From assembly GCA_964368765.1 (NCBI GenBank), contig CAYJCU010000025.1, positions 1 through 24,146 on the forward strand: DNA of 24,146 nucleotides, read 5' to 3'. The DNA is from JADFUS01 sp964368765 (GTDB taxonomy: Bacteria; Bacteroidota; Bacteroidia; Bacteroidales; Rikenellaceae). This document shows, one piece after another, positions 8,049 through 16,737 of the stretch. Below the pieces are notes generated by a model that saw only the letters and a list, made by a program, of their open reading frames with translations, was not told where the DNA came from and did no database searches. The position numbers and the translations under genes were made by a program. Every line of letters starts with the position of its first letter. The first letter of the stretch is position 1.

Positions 8049-8810
8049 ATGAAATTTATTGCTATAATTCCAGCTAGATATGGCTCTTCTCGTTTTGAGG
8101 GCAAGCCACTTGCAGATATTTTTGGTAAACCTATGGTGGTGCGTGTCTATCAAAGGGTTTTATCAATTTTCGATTATGTGGTTATTGCTACTGATAATGA
8201 TATTATCAAAAATAAAGCCGAAGAGTTTGGTTGTCGTGTAGTTATGACATCTACTGAGCATAATACGGGTACAGATAGATGTTGTGAGGCATTAAAAATA
8301 GTAGAAAATGAGCTAAATACAACTTTTGATGTAGTGGTAAATATACAGGGCGATGAGCCATTTATTCACTCAGAGCAGGTAGAGCTAGTTGCATCAGCTT
8401 TTAGCGATATTAATGTTGACATTGCTACGCTGGTTAAGCCTTTTACCCTGAACGAGGATATTTTCAATCCTAATACACCAAAAGTAGTACTTTCAAATGA
8501 GGGGAAAGCTCTATATTTCAGCCGTAGTGTAATACCGTTTCTAAGGGGAGTAGAAGAGAGTGAATGGCAAAATAAACACACCTTTTATAAACATATTGGG
8601 ATATATGCTTATAGAACTAATGTTTTAAAAGAGATAACTCAATTATCACAGAGCAGTTTAGAGCTATGCGAGTCCTTAGAACAGTTGCGATGGCTAGAGA
8701 ATGGATATTACATTAAATGTGAGATAACACACCAAGAGTCGCATGCGGTAGATACCCCAGAAGATTTACAAAATATTTTAGAACTATATGCTGATGATAA
8801 AGAACTATAA
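8049..8810 (+). CDS. kdsB: 3-deoxy-manno-octulosonate cytidylyltransferase
   Basis: KdsB activates Kdo with CTP to give CMP-Kdo, used for the inner core of lipopolysaccharide. The 253-residue product matches the family length. It opens with the nucleotide-binding signature IPARYGSSRFEGKPL (about residues 6-20), followed by VVIATDN, the NTGTDRC motif and NIQGDEPF (about 98-105). The C-terminal region has the usual HIGIYAYR and LESLEQLRWLENG-type segments. It is the first gene of a three-gene plus-strand cluster and overlaps the next gene by 23 nt, so the two are probably translationally coupled. Confidence 0.96.
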   Translation: MKFIAIIPARYGSSRFEGKPLADIFGKPMVVRVYQRVLSIFDYVVIATDNDIIKNKAEEFGCRVVMTSTEHNTGTDRCCEALKIVENELNTTFDVVVNIQGDEPFIHSEQVELVASAFSDINVDIATLVKPFTLNEDIFNPNTPKVVLSNEGKALYFSRSVIPFLRGVEESEWQNKHTFYKHIGIYAYRTNVLKEITQLSQSSLELCESLEQLRWLENGYYIKCEITHQESHAVDTPEDLQNILELYADDKEL

Positions 8811-9744
8811 CGCACTTATTAACTTAGGTTTAAAGATACTTAATGATGGGGTACCAGATGATATTGTGGTTGAAGCACAGAGACAAAATTATCTTTTTAC
8901 GCCACACTCTATTAATAGTGCTGCTAAGGCCATCGCATTAGAGATGCTATCTAAACCTAAAATAGATGCTTGGATACTTGATGTACCATTTAAACTTAAA
9001 TATAATAGTTGTTTGGTGGTTATGGCGGGTAATATCCCTATGGTTGGTTTTTTTGACATGATGTGTTGCCTGATTTTAGGTGTTGAGTGTTATATAAAAC
9101 CATCATCAAAAGATAGGGTGTTGATGGAGTGGTGCGTATCTCAACTGAAAAATTTAGGGGCTGAGGGGCTCAATATATGGGACGGGGTTGTTAAGCCTCA
9201 ATCGGTTATCGCAACTGGTAGTAATAATGCATCTCGTTATTTCTCACAGCAATTTGAGGGTATTGATAAAGTACTAAGAGGTAATCGCACCTCGGTAGCT
9301 GTTATTACTGGAGAGGAGACTGATGATGATATTGATGGTTTATGGCATGATATTTTTGATTATTATGGATTGGGGTGCAGAAGTGTATCACATCTTTTTA
9401 TTCCAGAGAATTATGATATTAACTCATTAATAGATAAATTATCAACTAAAAGGGTTGAAGATATACACTATAATAACGCATATCTTCAAGCTAAAGCACT
9501 GCATATATTGAATAATGAACAATTTATAGATGGGATGTTCTTTCTAGCGCGCAGTGATAGCTCGTTAACCCCTCCTATGGCAGAGATAACATATAGTTTA
9601 TTTGATAAATCTATAATAGAGGATAATATTGAGAGTATTCAGGTGGTAATAGGTCTAGATTACACACCTTTTGGTTATAGCCAGCGTCCAACTCTAAATG
9701 ATTGGGCAGATGGAATTGATTTGTTTAAATTTTTTATACAATAA
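8788..9744 (+). CDS. Acyl-CoA reductase, LuxC-type (short form)
   Basis: This 318-residue protein resembles the LuxC/acyl-CoA reductase family, part of the aldehyde dehydrogenase superfamily, which reduces acyl-CoA or acyl groups to aldehyde with NAD(P)H. Visible motifs are MAGNIPMVGFFD (about 79-90), KPSSKDR, LRGNRTSVAVITGEE (about 163-177) and GLGCRSVS, where Cys197 is the likely catalytic cysteine. It is shorter than luminescence LuxC (about 480 residues). Short versions are common in Bacteroidota and are usually annotated only as acyl-CoA reductase; the true substrate is unknown. It overlaps kdsB by 23 nt if the first ATG is used; a second ATG at 8794 gives a 17-nt overlap. It is followed by msrA after 4 nt. 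Confidence 0.8.
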   Translation: MLMIKNYNALINLGLKILNDGVPDDIVVEAQRQNYLFTPHSINSAAKAIALEMLSKPKIDAWILDVPFKLKYNSCLVVMAGNIPMVGFFDMMCCLILGVECYIKPSSKDRVLMEWCVSQLKNLGAEGLNIWDGVVKPQSVIATGSNNASRYFSQQFEGIDKVLRGNRTSVAVITGEETDDDIDGLWHDIFDYYGLGCRSVSHLFIPENYDINSLIDKLSTKRVEDIHYNNAYLQAKALHILNNEQFIDGMFFLARSDSSLTPPMAEITYSLFDKSIIEDNIESIQVVIGLDYTPFGYSQRPTLNDWADGIDLFKFFIQ

Positions 9745-9748
9745 TATT

Positions 9749-10234
9749 ATGATAACAAAAGAGGCAATTTTTGGTGGTGGGTGTTTTTGGGGTACCGAAT
9801 ACTATATGAAACGTCAAAAGGGTGTTATAAGTGTTGAGTCGGGGTATAGTGGAGGAAATACTCAAAATCCAACCTATCAAGAGGTGAAAACGGGAGCAAC
9901 TGGTCATGCAGAGGTTGTGCGTATAGTTTATAACGCAGAAGAGACCAACTATGAGACACTATTACGCTATTTTATGGAGATACACGATCCAACGACGCTT
10001 AATCGTCAAGGGGTAGATATAGGTAGTCAGTATCGTTCAGAGGTTTTTTATGAAAATATAGAGGAGAAAGAGATAGCAGAGAATATTTTGAAAATTTTGT
10101 ATGATAAGGGGTATGATGTAACCACATTAGTCTCACCAAAATCAATATTTTATAAGGCAGAAGATTATCATCAAGATTACTACAATAATAAAGAGAAAGA
10201 GCCTAGTTGTCACTTTTATACTAAGCGATTTTAA
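9749..10234 (+). CDS. msrA: Peptide-methionine (S)-S-oxide reductase
   Basis: MsrA reduces the S-form of methionine sulfoxide in proteins or free methionine, repairing oxidative damage. The 161-residue product starts MITKEAIFGGGCFWG, with catalytic Cys12 in the GCFWG motif, followed by SGYSGG, GHAEVV, HDPTTLNRQG and GSQYRS, all typical of the family. The reading frame stays open upstream to 9698, but those 17 residues lie inside the acyl-CoA reductase gene and do not look like MsrA. The ATG at 9749, 4 nt after the upstream stop, is therefore the better start. No MsrB domain is fused. It is last in the kdsB cluster; no clear terminator follows. Confidence 0.95.
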   Translation: MITKEAIFGGGCFWGTEYYMKRQKGVISVESGYSGGNTQNPTYQEVKTGATGHAEVVRIVYNAEETNYETLLRYFMEIHDPTTLNRQGVDIGSQYRSEVFYENIEEKEIAENILKILYDKGYDVTTLVSPKSIFYKAEDYHQDYYNNKEKEPSCHFYTKRF

Positions 10235-10273
10235 AATAATTGAAAAAAAGTTAAAAAAAAGTTGCGAAAAAAG

Positions 10274-10303
10274 TTGCAAAGAAAAATATTTTTCATAACT
10301 TTG
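10274..10303 (+). promoter_or_regulatory. Promoter of gdhA
   Basis: TTG at 10274-10276, 19 nt, then TAACTTTG at 10296-10303 is a textbook Bacteroidota promoter. It predicts a leader of roughly 90 nt before gdhA. The surrounding tract is extremely A-rich, with repeated GTTGC/AAAAAGTT units. Confidence 0.75.
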
Positions 10304-10401
10304 ACCCGAAATTCAATGACAAGCGGAAATAACCGTAAAATTGATAATGTAACTAATTACAAACTAATTAATTAAATAGTTAATTTTATTTTTTAAAAAA
10401 A

Positions 10402-11745
<1,344 letters not shown>

Positions 11746-11775
11746 TATATAGATTATAGATAATTAACATATTTG

Positions 11776-11810
11776 TTAGGGTAATTAATATTTATTATTA
11801 ATTACCCTAA
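11776..11810 (+). terminator. gdhA terminator
   Basis: A perfect 15-bp inverted repeat (TTAGGGTAATTAATA and its complement) with a 5-nt loop, followed by TTTTATTTT. It lies 30 nt past the gdhA stop codon. Confidence 0.85.
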
Positions 11811-11816
11811 TTTTAT

Positions 11817-11847
11817 TTTGTATTTACCCTGATTTTGTTTAAATTTG
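11817..11847 (+). promoter_or_regulatory. Promoter of the M81-family gene
   Basis: TTTG at 11817-11820, 19 nt, then TAAATTTG at 11840-11847 matches both Bacteroidota promoter elements with ideal spacing. It begins directly after the gdhA terminator and implies a leader of only about 20-25 nt. Confidence 0.75.
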
Positions 11848-11874
11848 CAATAATATAACAAATAATCTATTACA

Positions 11875-13401
11875 ATGAAAAATTTTTTCCTATTATTTTC
11901 TATTTCACTACTTTTAATTGGCTGTTGTGGTGAGAGTAATAAAAAGCCTCGCATTGCCATTGTTGGTGTAGGTATTGAGTGTAGTACATTTTCGCCAGCC
12001 GTTACAACATTAGATATGTTTAGGATTAGATACGGTGAAGATATTATTAAAAATTATCCATTTTTTAATGAAGATACTACTCTTATAGATCAAGCAGAGT
12101 GGGTGCCAACCATAATGGCGTGGACAACACCTGGTGGTATTGTAACACGTGAGTGCTATGACACGTTGCTTAATCAATCTCTTAAACTACTGAAAGAGGG
12201 TATGCCTTATGATGGTATCTTTTTAGATATTCATGGTGCAATGAGTGTGCAGGGTTTAGATGATCCCGAAGGTGATTATATCTCAAAAATACGTAAGCTT
12301 GTTGGTGATGATGTAATTATATCAACTTCAATGGATCCTCATGGATGCGTTACTCATAGATTGGCACAAAATACCGATTTAATAACTGCATATAGATTAT
12401 CTCCTCATGAAGATAGATTTATTACACGTAAGCGTGCAATTGATAATCTGTTAGAGCGATTAGAGAGTGGTAAGGGTAAACCAAAATATAAGGCATGGGT
12501 GCGTGTCCCTATCCTACTACCTGGTGAGATGACAAGCACACGTGTTGAACCAGGCAAATCTCTTTATGAGGCAATTGTACCTATAGAGAATAATGTTGGG
12601 GTGGTTGATGCTGCAATTTGGATGTCATATCCTTGGGCTGATGAACCTCGTAATCATGGTGTTGTTATGGTTGTTGGCGATGATAAGCAGCAGGTTGAGG
12701 ATGGAGCAAGTAAGCTGGCTAATATGTTTTGGGATTATCACGATGATTTCGAGTTTGTAGCACCAACAGCAACTCTTGAAGAGGTGCTAGTAAACGCATT
12801 AAAAAGTAATAAACGCCCATATTTTATAAGTGATATGGGAGATAACCCAACGGCAGGGGGTGCTGGTGATGTTACTTGGACACTTCAAAAATTACTTGCA
12901 CGAGATGAATTTAAAAAAATAGGAGATAAAAGAGTTATATATGCCTCTATACCTGGAGGAGATTATGTTCATACAGCAATTAAGGCTGGTATCGGCGCAA
13001 AAGTATCGGGTATGGTTGGTGCGATGGTTGATGACAGATATGCACCACCTATTAAGTTAGAGGGTATAGTTGAGGCGATAAATAATGATAAAAATAACCC
13101 ACAGGTTGTTATTCGAGTTGGAGCTATTCAGGTTATCGTTAGTGAAACACGTAAACCTTTTCACTATGAGCACGATTTCGACAGATTAGGTCTTAAACCC
13201 CGTGAGGCGGATATTATAGTTGTTAAATTAGGATATTTAACAGAGGAACTATATGATATGCGTGGCGATTGGATGATGGCACACACAAGAGGCGGTGTTG
13301 ATCAAGAGCTTACTAAATTACCATATAAAAGGGTTATTCGCCCTATTTATCCTCTTGATAAAGATATGGAGCGACCTCCATTGACAGTAGAGTTTTTATA
13401 G
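11875..13401 (+). CDS. M81 (MlrC/microcystinase-like) family lipoprotein
   Basis: This 508-residue protein belongs to the M81 family, whose known member MlrC breaks down linearised microcystin; other substrates are largely unknown. An N-terminal lipoprotein signal (MKNFFLLFSISLLLIGCC) predicts export and lipid anchoring at about Cys17 or 18. Family motifs include GIECSTFSP (about 33-41), DIHGAM with His120, DPHG with Asp154 and His156, SPHED with His178, and DMGDNPTAGGAGDVT near residue 320. The D-x-H-x21-H spacing, with a further His 36 residues upstream, agrees with the metal-site pattern I recall for MlrC. It is a single-gene unit; its real substrate cannot be inferred from neighbours. Confidence 0.85.
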   Translation: MKNFFLLFSISLLLIGCCGESNKKPRIAIVGVGIECSTFSPAVTTLDMFRIRYGEDIIKNYPFFNEDTTLIDQAEWVPTIMAWTTPGGIVTRECYDTLLNQSLKLLKEGMPYDGIFLDIHGAMSVQGLDDPEGDYISKIRKLVGDDVIISTSMDPHGCVTHRLAQNTDLITAYRLSPHEDRFITRKRAIDNLLERLESGKGKPKYKAWVRVPILLPGEMTSTRVEPGKSLYEAIVPIENNVGVVDAAIWMSYPWADEPRNHGVVMVVGDDKQQVEDGASKLANMFWDYHDDFEFVAPTATLEEVLVNALKSNKRPYFISDMGDNPTAGGAGDVTWTLQKLLARDEFKKIGDKRVIYASIPGGDYVHTAIKAGIGAKVSGMVGAMVDDRYAPPIKLEGIVEAINNDKNNPQVVIRVGAIQVIVSETRKPFHYEHDFDRLGLKPREADIIVVKLGYLTEELYDMRGDWMMAHTRGGVDQELTKLPYKRVIRPIYPLDKDMERPPLTVEFL

Positions 13402-13414
13402 TGTGGGGTTCTAA

Positions 13415-13451
13415 AGGGCGACTCGCAAAACAGAGTTTCGCGAATCGCCCT
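13415..13451. repeat. Palindrome 1 downstream of the M81 gene
   Basis: Two 17-nt arms (AGGGCGACTCGCAAAAC and its near-complement) flank a 3-nt loop, 13 nt past the M81-gene stop. There are two A/C mismatches on the plus strand, which become G-U pairs on the minus strand. The core TCGCAAAAC recurs in the next two palindromes. It probably also works as part of a transcription stop. Confidence 0.7.
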
Positions 13452-13497
13452 ATTTAGTTTATCTCCACTGGAAATTTTTATTGATCCATAACTGCCT

Positions 13498-13540
13498 AGG
13501 ACAATTCGCAAAACCTCTGTTTTGCGAATCGTCCTTTTTG
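13498..13540 (+). terminator. Palindrome 2 with T-run, terminator of the M81 gene
   Basis: Arms of 17 nt (13498-13514 and 13519-13535) pair at 16 positions around a 4-nt loop and are followed by TTTTT. The stem core TTCGCAAAAC matches palindrome 1. The T-run on the plus strand makes it the best terminator candidate for the M81 gene. Confidence 0.7.
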
Positions 13541-13606
13541 GGGCAGTCGCAAAACTACAATAAAACTGAATTTCAATCAGCTTTGATATAGTTTTCGGAC
13601 TACCCC
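13540..13606. repeat. Palindrome 3, overlapping the stop of the small lipoprotein gene
   Basis: An 18-nt arm at 13540-13557 (GGGGCAGTCGCAAAACTA) pairs imperfectly with 13589-13606. A smaller stem, CTGA with TCAG, lies in the loop. It touches the stop codon of the minus-strand lipoprotein gene and may serve as its terminator. It shares the TCGCAAAAC core with palindromes 1 and 2. Confidence 0.55.
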
Positions 13607-13980
13607 TAAAACATATAACTAAATTGATATACAGACTCTTTTCTATCCTCTACTATAGTGAAACCAATATAGTTATCCTGAGATAAAAACAACTCACCCA
13701 TATCAACAACTGAGCTTACCTCTCCATGTACTATTTCTGCTTTTGATGGTAGTGTAAGGGTAATATCCTCAAGAGATGTTTTATAACTACCACTATATTG
13801 TAGTTGTGTAGTGTATGCACCTTTTGCCCTAACAATGAAATTAAAATTATCCTGTTCAGACTTAACTACTATATCTTCAGCTGTGCTATTTGCGAACTCA
13901 AGTATAATAGTTGTATGATAGGTATCTGATTTGCTGCATCCTGCAACAAATAACAGCATTATAAATAATAAAATTCTCAT
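13606..13980 (-). CDS. Small lipoprotein of unknown function (paralogue B)
   Basis: This 124-residue protein has a clear lipoprotein signal peptide (MRILLFIMLLFVAGC, lipid-attached Cys15). The mature part is about 110 residues, rich in beta-prone alternating residues. It is a paralogue of the neighbouring minus-strand product: aligned segments include EDIVVKS with EDIIIKS, FIVRAKG with IVVRAGK, LTLPSKAEI with LNFPYQAEF, and LSQDNYIG with LEQDNYSG. I do not recognise the family. A terminator-like hairpin separates the two paralogues, and a palindrome follows this gene. It may be a cell-envelope protein linked to the metalloprotease-like gene upstream. Confidence 0.75.
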   Translation of the reverse strand: MRILLFIMLLFVAGCSKSDTYHTTIILEFANSTAEDIVVKSEQDNFNFIVRAKGAYTTQLQYSGSYKTSLEDITLTLPSKAEIVHGEVSSVVDMGELFLSQDNYIGFTIVEDRKESVYQFSYMF

Positions 13981-13997
13981 AAAAAAATATTTTTAAA

Positions 13998-14035
13998 CTG
14001 AGTATTGGATAAAATATTTCTTTTCCAATACTCAG
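13998..14035 (-). terminator. Hairpin between the two paralogous lipoprotein genes
   Basis: A perfect 11-bp stem (CTGAGTATTGG with CCAATACTCAG) encloses a 16-nt loop. On the minus strand it is followed by a T-rich stretch ending in seven T's just before the next gene. It may stop or attenuate transcription from the upstream paralogue into the downstream one. Confidence 0.6.
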
Positions 14036-14049
14036 GTTTTAAGGGTAAG

Positions 14050-14484
14050 CTAATCAGTAATTAAAGAATTAACAATTTCGTCTGTGAATGTGTAGTGGTA
14101 ACGAAATAAACTATGCTCTTGCGTTACATCTAAATGTGTTGAACCTGAGTAATTATCTTGTTCTAAGAAGAAGGTGTTCTCTTTAACAATATAGCTACTA
14201 TCGCCATATATAAACTCAGCTTGATATGGGAAATTTAGGGTTAATGAGTTGTGATCACCTTCATCTCCACCAGTACCACTATCATAGAGAGTTGTGCTCT
14301 TACCTGCCCTAACTACTATATTTAGTTTTCCATCTGATTTGATAATTATATCCTCAGTAGTTTTATTTGTGTAGTGATATTCAACATAGAAAAAGGTTGA
14401 TACCAGTGAACGGCACCCATAAAAGAGTACTATTACACTAAAACCACAAATCAAATAGTTCGTCAATTGCCTTACCTGTTTCAT
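14050..14484 (-). CDS. Small lipoprotein of unknown function (paralogue A)
   Basis: The chosen start, Met at 14484, gives 144 residues beginning MKQVRQLTNYLICGFSVIVL and a lipobox LFYGC. This is a much better signal peptide than the one from the in-frame ATG at 14520, which adds 12 residues. The mature region is homologous to the next minus-strand protein, sharing the EDIIIKS, VVRAGK, QAEF-YG and EQDNYSG segments, but has about 10 extra C-terminal residues. The gene overlaps the end of the metalloprotease-like gene by 47 nt in another frame, suggesting coupled translation. Function unknown; an envelope-anchored beta-sandwich is a guess from residue pattern only. Confidence 0.7.
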   Translation of the reverse strand: MKQVRQLTNYLICGFSVIVLFYGCRSLVSTFFYVEYHYTNKTTEDIIIKSDGKLNIVVRAGKSTTLYDSGTGGDEGDHNSLTLNFPYQAEFIYGDSSYIVKENTFFLEQDNYSGSTHLDVTQEHSLFRYHYTFTDEIVNSLITD

Positions 14485-15418
14485 AATTGTATTTACTTTT
14501 AATATTATTCTTCCATTCATTTAAATTATTTATCCCTATAAGTGATGATTCTACATCTGTCATTGGGATAGTTACATTATCTCCTTCAATGCTATTATAT
14601 CCTCTATTCTTACGGTCGTCAGCTTCTGTATCAATTAAGTCAACAACTATTTGAGTATAGTAGCCCCTAGTTTCACCACCAAGATAGTTTGGATATACAT
14701 CTTTCGTTAGATACCATTGAACTCCTCGCGCCCAACCTTCTAATACATTGAGTTCATTATTGTGATAATCTCTATTTCTATTAGAACCATCCGCATCTAC
14801 AATTAATTGCCAATGAGCTGCGTGAGCTAATTCATGTATAGTTGTTGCATAAATCGTCTCATCAATTTTATAGTTTGAATATATTTTAATTTGGTTACCA
14901 TCAAGTAACTTTCTTGACATATTTGTATTGCTGTTATTTACTTCATTAATTAATTTAATATTTAGTTTTGACCTTAAAAAACCACTTGTAGGGGGTCTAT
15001 GAAGCCCCTTGATATCTTTATAGTAATAGTGATAAGCAGCCCTAAAAACAGTGGCAGCAAAGTATTCAAGTGAATTGACCCTTTTGTTAAATGTAAAATT
15101 CCAGTCTCCACTAATATTATTTGCTCCATAGGAAGTTGGAATAAAGCTATCTCCTTTTAGGTTAAAATCATCTTTTTCTAATTCAAAAGAGTAGTCAGCT
15201 GGTCTTTTAAAACCATTTGGGCAAACAAAGTGTCCGTACTCATTAACAATAGCAGTGTGAGTTGTAAACCACCTGCGAGCTTTCACTAGCACTCCATGCA
15301 TCCCTACATTTTTATTAAGAGTATAGTCATAATACATAATGCGCCCTTTGGGTAACCACTCTCTTGCTTTCGCAGAAGAACTCACAATACCGTCATCCTC
15401 ATTACCGGTTATTTCCAT
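14438..15418 (-). CDS. Putative zinc metalloprotease-like protein (HELAH motif)
   Basis: This 326-residue protein carries the HExxH zinc motif as TIHELAHAAHW (His195, Glu196, His199). Glu227 in NVLEGWARGVQW is a candidate third ligand, as in gluzincin-type peptidases. The first 100 residues (GVLVKARRWFTTHTAIVNEYGHF) look like a carboxypeptidase-regulatory or transthyretin-like beta domain. The middle part is aromatic-rich (FRAAYHYYYKDIKGLHRPP). The protein has no signal peptide as called, which is odd for this kind of protein. The frame stays open without an ATG for about 24 codons upstream and reads like protein (VDNIERLVSIA), so the N-terminus may be lost or frameshifted. It heads an island with two small lipoproteins. 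Peptidase activity is inferred from the motif alone. Confidence 0.65.
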   Translation of the reverse strand: MEITGNEDDGIVSSSAKAREWLPKGRIMYYDYTLNKNVGMHGVLVKARRWFTTHTAIVNEYGHFVCPNGFKRPADYSFELEKDDFNLKGDSFIPTSYGANNISGDWNFTFNKRVNSLEYFAATVFRAAYHYYYKDIKGLHRPPTSGFLRSKLNIKLINEVNNSNTNMSRKLLDGNQIKIYSNYKIDETIYATTIHELAHAAHWQLIVDADGSNRNRDYHNNELNVLEGWARGVQWYLTKDVYPNYLGGETRGYYTQIVVDLIDTEADDRKNRGYNSIEGDNVTIPMTDVESSLIGINNLNEWKNNIKSKYNYETGKAIDELFDLWF

Positions 15419-15744
15419 GGCTATACTAACTAATCTCTCTATATTATCAACATTTACAACAGACTTTGTTGTAATATAATGAGTTCTTTTATTTTATTTT
15501 CTGCCAAAAGTGTATTTATATTATTGATTACCATTAAACATATTATCAATATTAAGGTTGGCTCAGTCCTTTTATATGAAATTTGATATGGATTAAATAT
15601 ATTTTTAAGTTATTTTTAATAAAATTACATAAAATATTTTATATTTGCAAATAATTTAATGTGAATTAATAAAAAATATGTAGAATTAAATATAATAATT
15701 TATATCCCTCATTTGATACATGAGGTGTAAAATATAATATCTCT
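15419..15744. other. Gene-free 326-nt stretch, very AT-rich
   Basis: The part next to 15418 is open in the metalloprotease frame back to a TAA around 15490. Another minus-strand frame just upstream encodes a signal-peptide-like stretch (LILIICLMVINNINTLLA) and stops at a TAA about 30 nt before 15418. Together these suggest a damaged 5' end of the metalloprotease gene. A weak hairpin (CCTCAT/ATGAGG, about 15706-15725) may terminate the antiporter transcript. A plus-strand TATATTTG at 15640-15647 resembles a -7 element but has no gene after it. Nothing else is recognised. Confidence 0.5.
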
Positions 15745-16734
15745 TTATAACACAAGCCAAATGGTGTAGCTAATATATATCAATAGTAGTATCACAGCCT
15801 CACTTCTATCTATCTGTCCCTTTTTAAAGCTAAATGGGGTGATAAATAATAGTAATGAACTAACACCCAGTAGCAATATATCAACAATAGTTACTCCTGA
15901 AAGTGAAAGAGGGCTAGCTAGTGATGAAGCTCCTAAACATAGTAGAATGTTTGTTATATTAGAGCCAATCACATTACCAAGAGCCATCTGAGATCGCCCT
16001 TTACGAGCCGCTACAACACATGATGCCAATTCTGGAAGTGATGTACCACCTGCCATAAGTGTAATTGAGATGATGAACTCACTAATACCTAGATTTTGAG
16101 CTATACTAACAGCACTCTCTAGAAATAGGTCTCCACCAAATATAAGAGCTGCCAGACCACCTATAATCATAGGCAGGGATAGAAACTCTTTTTTAGTGAA
16201 AGGATTACTATCTTTAACCTCTTTTGTTATCTCATCACTTATCTCAGAGTTAAACACCTTTGGTCTACGTGAAGCGCGAATTGTGTAGTAGGTGAATAGT
16301 GTAAAGCCAAAAAGAAGTATAGCACCTTGAAGGCGTGTGATAGAGTCAGGCATAAATGATACACCTAAAACACTTGATACCATAACTACAAAAATAATTG
16401 ATGTAATTACGCCGAAGGGTATATTTCTAAAGGCATTCTCTTTAGTCAATCTTATTGGTCTAATTAGGGCAGTTACGCCAATTATAGCCAACGAGTTGAA
16501 TATGTTAGAGCCTAGTACATTACCTACTGCCATATCGGTATTACCTTTAAGTGCAGATGTTATACCAACAACCAATTCAGGTGTTGATGTTCCTATAGCT
16601 ATAACAGTTAAACCTATCAATAACTCAGGGATATTAAATTTGCGGGCAATTATTACCGAGCCATCTGTGAGATAGTTCGCCCCAACTATTATTAAAACTA
16701 ATCCTACTACTAATAATAATATATCAATAAACAT
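15745..16734 (-). CDS. Calcium/sodium antiporter, CaCA family
   Basis: This 329-residue inner-membrane protein has the two inverted alpha repeats of the Ca2+/cation antiporter superfamily, resembling E. coli YrbG. The first is GTSTPELVVGITSALKG followed by GNVLGSNIFNSLAIIG (about residues 48-90). The second is GGTSLPELASCVVAARKG followed by GNVIGSNITNILLCLG (about 225-270). About ten hydrophobic segments are visible, with a hydrophilic loop in the middle (about 155-180). The acidic residues of both GxSxPE motifs, needed for ion binding, are kept. It starts 3 nt after the cytidine deaminase stop, so the two are co-transcribed, though no functional link is obvious. Confidence 0.92.
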   Translation of the reverse strand: MFIDILLLVVGLVLIIVGANYLTDGSVIIARKFNIPELLIGLTVIAIGTSTPELVVGITSALKGNTDMAVGNVLGSNIFNSLAIIGVTALIRPIRLTKENAFRNIPFGVITSIIFVVMVSSVLGVSFMPDSITRLQGAILLFGFTLFTYYTIRASRRPKVFNSEISDEITKEVKDSNPFTKKEFLSLPMIIGGLAALIFGGDLFLESAVSIAQNLGISEFIISITLMAGGTSLPELASCVVAARKGRSQMALGNVIGSNITNILLCLGASSLASPLSLSGVTIVDILLLGVSSLLLFITPFSFKKGQIDRSEAVILLLIYISYTIWLVL

Positions 16735-16737
16735 ATC

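Noticed and set aside
9698..9748. Upstream 17-residue extension of msrA
   Set aside because: It lies inside the acyl-CoA reductase gene, does not resemble MsrA, and an ATG 4 nt after that gene's stop fits the family N-terminus.
15640..15647. Plus-strand TATATTTG resembling a promoter -7 element
   Set aside because: No -33 element at the right distance and no plus-strand gene follows; expected by chance in such AT-rich DNA.
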